This document shows positions 7,517-10,071 of a DNA stretch of 10,071 nt, one piece after another. Below the pieces are notes generated by a model. It had not been told where the DNA came from. It saw nothing but the letters and a program-made list of their open reading frames with translations, and ran no database searches. Location: assembly GCA_905221605.1 (NCBI GenBank), contig CAJNDS010001716.1, positions 1 through 10,071 of the forward strand, written 5' to 3'. The position numbers were made by a program, and so were the translations under genes. The stretch's first letter is position 1. Each line of letters opens with the position of its first letter. This DNA is from Symbiodinium natans. Its lineage: Eukaryota > Sar > Dinophyceae > Suessiales > Symbiodiniaceae.

Positions 7517-7519
<3 letters not shown>

Positions 7520-7578
<59 letters not shown>

Positions 7579-7580
7579 CC
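7520..7580. repeat. (TC)n microsatellite between monomers 2 and 3, unit 2
   Basis: T-run then about 27 TC repeats, ending in CCCTCCC. Confidence 0.97.
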
Positions 7581-7755
7581 TATATATGGGCGATGGAATG
7601 GGTGTCCTTTTTGATCGTTTTCTGCATCTTCAAGCGAGGAAAAGGGACACCCCACAAGAGCACACTTAGGGTGTCCCTTTTGCTCGTTTGAAGACACAGA
7701 AGGCGGTTAAAAGGGACGCCCATTTTGGATTGGCAGCCAACCCAGCTGATGCTCA

Positions 7756-7759
<4 letters not shown>

Positions 7760-7813
<54 letters not shown>
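7760..7813. repeat. (TC)n microsatellite between monomers 3 and 4, unit 2
   Basis: About 26 TC repeats, longer than the 18 at the matching place in unit 1 (3864-3900). Confidence 0.97.
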
Positions 7814-7815
<2 letters not shown>

Positions 7816-7988
7816 GGGCGATGGAATGGGTGTCCTTGTTGATCGTTTTCTGCATCTTCAAGCGAGGAAAAGGGACACCCCACAAGAAAGCACTTAGGGT
7901 GTCCCTTTTGCTCGTTTGAAGACACAGAAAGCGATTAAAAGGGACGCCCGTTTTGGATTGGCAGCCAACCCAGCTGATGCTCATGATT

Positions 7989-7992
<4 letters not shown>

Positions 7993-8038
<46 letters not shown>

Positions 8039-8053
8039 CCTCTCTCTCCCTCT
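7993..8053. repeat. Interrupted (CT)n microsatellite between monomers 4 and 5, unit 2
   Basis: CT run with CCCCC and CCC interruptions in its last third, as in unit 1. The interruptions are older than the unit duplication. Confidence 0.96.
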
Positions 8054-8541
8054 ATATGGGCGATGGAACAGGTGTCCTTTTAGATCGTTCTCTGCATCTT
8101 CAAGCGAAGAAAAGGGACACCACAAGAAAACACTTAGGGTGTCCCTTTTGCTCGTTTGAAGACACAGCAAGCGATTAAAAGGGGCGCCCATTTTGGATTG
8201 GCAGCAAACCCAGCTGATGCTCATGACTTATCTCTCTCCCCATACATGGGCGACGGAACGGGTGTCCTTTTTGGATCGTTTTCTGCATCTTCAAGCGAAG
8301 AAAAGGGACACCACAAGAAAACACTTAGTAAGGGTGCCCCTTTTGCTCGTTTCAAGACACAGAAAGCGATTAAAAGGGACGCCCATTTTGGATCGGCAGC
8401 AAACCCAGCTGATGCTCATGATTTATCTCTGTCTATATATGGGCGATGGAACGGGTGTTCCTGATCGTTTTCTGCATCTTCAAGGGAGAAAGAAGGGCAC
8501 CGCCCAAGAAGGAAAAGTAACATCAGATATAGGGAGGGAAA

Positions 8542-8778
8542 TTGAAGAGCTCCTCTCTTTACTTAGTCATTCCCTTGCCTCTCTTCTTATCTGTTGTTTT
8601 CTTCGCTTCAAAAAGCAAAATAAGGGAAAAGAGATTTCCTGAAGAGGAGGGAGGGCACCTATTGAAGAGCTCCTGTCTTTACTTAGTCATTCCCTTTCCT
8701 CTCTTATCCGTTGTTTTATTCGCTTCAAAAAGCAAAATAAGCGAAAAGAGATTTCCTGAAGAGGAGGGAGGGCACCTA
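8542..8778. repeat. B block tandem duplication, unit 3
   Basis: Copies at 8542-8661 and 8662-8778, nearly identical to those in units 1 and 2. This is the last complete sub-block before the array edge. Confidence 0.92.
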
Positions 8779-8798
8779 TCTGTAAAGAGCAATCGTTT

Positions 8799-9303
8799 AG
8801 AGGGGAACAGGAGAAGAGGAGCGAGAGAGAAGGACAGAGGAGAGATACAGGGAATCCAATTTCAATAGAACAGAAAAGAAAAGAATAGAAGAGAGATGAA
8901 TAGAGAAGAGGGAGAGACAAAACAAGGCGCAGAGAAGATGGCACTCTTCTTTATCTATCCTCCCTCCCTTATCTCTCCCTTCCCTCTTTCTTTTCCAGAT
9001 AAGAACAACTAAAGAGGAATAATTATGAAAAGGAGAAGAGTAAGGAAAGGAGCAGAAGAGATGGGCCGAGAAGAGGGATATGATGAAGTACGGCAAGGTC
9101 CACGCGCAACGTCTGCTTACCCTGCCACTGTTTGATCCTGCAAGTTTCTTTCTTGTTGTTCATCAGTCAAAAAGTAACAGAAAGAGAGAAGGGAAAGGGA
9201 AGTGAGAGAGGCGAGAGAACAAGGATGCCGGGTACTAGAAAGAAGAGAAGAGACAGGAAGCAAGGAGACGGGGTGACAAAATAAAGCGCAAAGCTCTATC
9301 ATC
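8799..9303. repeat. A-block dimer 1 of unit 3, truncated
   Basis: Matches 999-1500 and 4894-5400. It lacks ATTTTTCTGGAAG (about 13 bases) near 9230 and is cut off at the array edge before the pyrimidine-rich end that would complete the second foldback. Confidence 0.82.
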
Positions 9304-9470
9304 ATTGTCATCACACTCTTCATCTGCATGAGTCCTTTCATTGTACTGGCATAACTTCAGTGCATCAATTGCATAAAGCTTTCCCAGCAGCATCATCATC
9401 TTCATCATCTTCATCATCTTCATCAGCTCCTTGATCTTGTTCATCCTCATCATCTTCATCATCTAGTCAG
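9304..9470. repeat. CAT/CTT trinucleotide-rich stretch beside the array edge
   Basis: Contains CATCATCTT repeated with a 9-base period around 9391-9425 and again at 9441-9463. On the minus strand one frame is highly acidic (Asp/Glu runs) and another reads Met/Lys runs, then LLGKLYAIDALKLCQYNE (about 9390-9335). That second frame starts at 9462, right after a TAG, and runs back into the repeat array, so it is not an intact gene. An acidic stretch followed by an AL-rich helix is faintly like the C-terminus of pogo/Tigger-type transposases, but this is only an impression. Confidence 0.7.
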
Positions 9471-9564
9471 TTGTTCGCATCGTCATCATGTGTTTATGTT
9501 TTGCTGCGGTATGCAGACCCCTGTTTCTTGCAAACAAATGGCCGCGTGCCAATATTAATTGCTT

Positions 9565-9639
9565 GTAACCGGGCCGCGGCCCACATACGCGACATACCCC
9601 GTTACAGGGGGTATGTATCAATGGTCGCGGTTTTGCGAC
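9565..9639. repeat. Cluster of short perfect inverted repeats
   Basis: Three adjacent palindromic elements: the 12-base palindrome GGGCCGCGGCCC (9571-9582); ACATACCCC (9592-9600) with GGGGTATGT (9608-9616) around a 7-base loop; and GTCGC (9624-9628) with GCGAC (9635-9639) around a 6-base loop. In addition TGTAAC (9564-9569) pairs with GTTACA (9601-9606) as an alternative fold. The segment is CpG-rich and unlike its surroundings. Its role is unknown. Confidence 0.85.
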
Positions 9640-9662
9640 AGACCTGTTTGTTGTTGTCTGCA

Positions 9663-9705
9663 GGTTCCAAGTCTTGCTTATCGGGGGGTAAGTGTTCGTA
9701 AGTTT
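9663..9705. repeat. Direct repeat, copy 1 (43 bp)
   Basis: GGTTCCAAG-TCTTGCTTATCGGGGGG followed by TAAGTGTTCGTAAGTTT. It recurs at 9775-9818 with one extra base (AAGATC for AAGTC) and one substitution. The flanks do not match. Confidence 0.93.
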
Positions 9706-9737
9706 AAAGGAGCAAAGAAAAGTATCCCTGAATTTGA

Positions 9738-9923
9738 AACCCCCTTAAACTCTTAAAGGCTGAGTACGCGGAGTGGTTCCAAGATCTTGCTTATCGGGGG
9801 GTAAGTGTTCGTAAATTTCACCAAAAACATGACAATCTTTCCGCGGAATATGTGTCAGTAGAGCCGTGCCATAATTTAAATAATTCAAATATTTTAAACA
9901 ATCTAATAATTTTAAAAATTTAA
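9738..9923 (+). other. Open frame of 61 codons without a start, possible coding fossil
   Basis: Runs from just after a TGA (9735-9737) to TAA (9921-9923). It has no ATG, so it could only be an exon piece or a decayed fragment. The first two thirds look protein-like (AEYAEWFQDLAYRGVSVRKF, then HQKHDNLSAEYVSVEPCH). The last third is Asn/Leu/Ile-rich because it reads through AT-rich repeat. I do not recognise a family. The segment encoding LAYRGVSVRKF is also present upstream in copy 1 of the direct repeat. An open frame of this length is quite possible by chance. Confidence 0.2.
9775..9818. repeat. Direct repeat, copy 2 (44 bp)
   Basis: Second copy, 112 bases downstream of the first, with TCGGGGGGTAAGTGTTCGTA intact. 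It lies inside the open frame 9738-9923, where it encodes LAYRGVSVRKF. Confidence 0.93.
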
Positions 9924-10024
9924 ATCCGAAAGGGGGGGGGACCACCCCCCCTCCCCAGAATTACATAATTAAGAAATTTAAATAAGACGGGGAGGTTTCG
10001 GATTTAAATTATTTGAATTGTTTA
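9878..10024. repeat. AT-rich inverted repeat enclosing G and C homopolymers
   Basis: ATTTAAATCCGAAA (9918-9931) and TTTCGGATTTAAAT (9996-10009) are perfect 14-base inverted repeats. The AT-rich bases outside them also pair imperfectly: AAACAATCTAATAATTTT upstream against the complement of TATTTGAATTGTTTAA downstream. The ~64-base interior holds G9 (9932-9940), ACCA and C7 (9945-9951), itself able to pair. This may be the terminus of an unrecognised element. Confidence 0.8.
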
Positions 10025-10045
10025 ATGTTGCACCCTCTTTAGTGT

Positions 10046-10064
10046 GGGGGGCCCCCCCCCCCCC
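10046..10064. repeat. G6-C13 homopolymer junction
   Basis: Six G then thirteen C near the right edge, self-complementary over 12 bases. Runs like this are error-prone in sequencing, so exact lengths are uncertain. Confidence 0.9.
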
Positions 10065-10071
10065 TGAACAG

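Larger units (their letters stand above)
7094..8501. repeat. Foldback monomer array of unit 2 (7 monomers)
   Basis: Same architecture as unit 1: orphan tail 7094-7118, then monomers at 7153-7305, 7350-7513, 7586-7760, 7814-7988, 8056-8228, 8246-8423 and half monomer 8439-8501. Spacings are 197, 236, 228, 242, 190 and 193 bases. Monomer 2 (7350) has lost about 12 bases of its inner left arm, with GCATC joined directly to AAAAGGGACACC. Monomer 7 is 3 bases shorter than in unit 1. Confidence 0.92.
4617..8520. repeat. Higher-order unit 2, complete (3904 bp)
   Basis: Second complete unit with the same block order as unit 1. The offset from unit 1 stays at 3895-3896 until the GA microsatellite near 6883, where this unit is 20 bases shorter. 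It then drifts because the CT tracts between foldback monomers differ in length. Point differences elsewhere are few, such as an extra C at the start of the AT-rich block. Confidence 0.92.
1..9303. repeat. Macrosatellite array, ~3.9-kb higher-order unit
   Basis: Sequence from the left edge to about 9303 recurs at a spacing of 3895-3907 bases. For example, the landmark CATCAGATATAGGG occurs at 721, 4617 and 8521, and the foldback monomer at 636 recurs at 4532 and 8439. Reading copies against each other shows only scattered substitutions and small indels outside the microsatellites, so they are young or homogenised. The left edge lies inside the array, so its true extent is unknown. Everything inside is repeat-derived and no gene is supported. 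This is seen directly; the word macrosatellite is an interpretation based on unit size and tandem order. Confidence 0.95.
8521..9303. repeat. Higher-order unit 3, truncated at array edge
   Basis: Begins like units 1 and 2 (B tandem pair, then the first A dimer). It loses about 13 bases near 9230 relative to unit 2 and ends inside the second A block after AAGCTCTAT (9291-9299). From about 9300 the sequence no longer matches the array. Short shared bases TATCATC make the exact breakpoint ambiguous by a few bases. Confidence 0.9.

Noticed and set aside
7580-8224. 214-codon minus-strand frame with Arg-Glu repeats
   Set aside because: It is several foldback monomers joined by (GA)n read as Arg-Glu. 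The peptide repeats follow the monomers and similar peptides appear on both strands because the monomer is an inverted repeat. No conserved domain is seen.
9471-9756. Two overlapping plus-strand frames of 76 and 65 codons in the flank
   Set aside because: They cross the palindrome cluster and the direct repeat, have ordinary chance lengths and show no recognisable motif.
9745-9945. 66-codon minus-strand frame
   Set aside because: It begins in the G/C homopolymer and AT-rich inverted repeat, and opposes the slightly better plus-strand frame. No coding sign.
1-10071. tRNA, rRNA or telomeric repeats
   Set aside because: No cloverleaf with a recognisable T-arm, no rRNA core sequence and no TTAGGG-type tandem run was seen on either strand.

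Overview
This window is eukaryotic nuclear DNA with no supportable gene. Positions 1 to about 9303 are a nested tandem repeat (macrosatellite). The last ~770 bases are a different, non-array sequence. Evidence for a eukaryote: several-kb head-to-tail repeats, abundant (CT)n/(GA)n microsatellites, a 38-bp minisatellite, foldback elements, and no operon, ribosome-binding or phage-like organisation. The species cannot be named from the sequence.

The array has a higher-order unit of about 3.9 kb. Phased on the word CATCAGATATAGGG, the window holds the end of one unit (1-720), two complete units (721-4616, 3896 bp; 4617-8520, 3904 bp) and the start of a fourth (8521 to about 9303). Each full unit contains, in order: (1) a tandem pair of ~120-bp 'B' blocks; (2) a dimer of purine-then-pyrimidine foldback 'A' blocks; (3) an AT-rich block; (4) a 38-bp minisatellite; (5) a spacer with a partial inverted B copy; (6) a second A dimer; (7) a full-length inverted B copy; (8) a fifth A monomer, with a GA microsatellite in unit 1; (9) seven ~175-bp foldback monomers separated by (CT)n tracts.

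The ~175-bp monomers are the most striking element. Each is one long imperfect inverted repeat (arms ~55 nt, loop ~16 nt). Each arm is itself a smaller inverted repeat, so the monomer reads as a, a', a, a' and can fold in two alternative ways. In the first monomer of both full units the loop is inverted and the inner stem is missing, as expected from past hairpin-mediated rearrangement. Position-specific variants (monomers 5, 6 and 7) recur in every unit, showing that the whole ~3.9-kb block was amplified after the monomers had diverged.

At 9297-9303 the array stops in the middle of an A block and switches to flanking DNA. That flank has a CAT/CTT trinucleotide stretch, a cluster of small palindromes, a 43-bp direct repeat, one open frame of 61 codons without a start, and AT-rich inverted repeats bracketing G and C homopolymers. 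No reading frame in the window has convincing protein character. Frames inside the array follow from low-complexity sequence and from the absence of stops in (CT)n and in the minisatellite.
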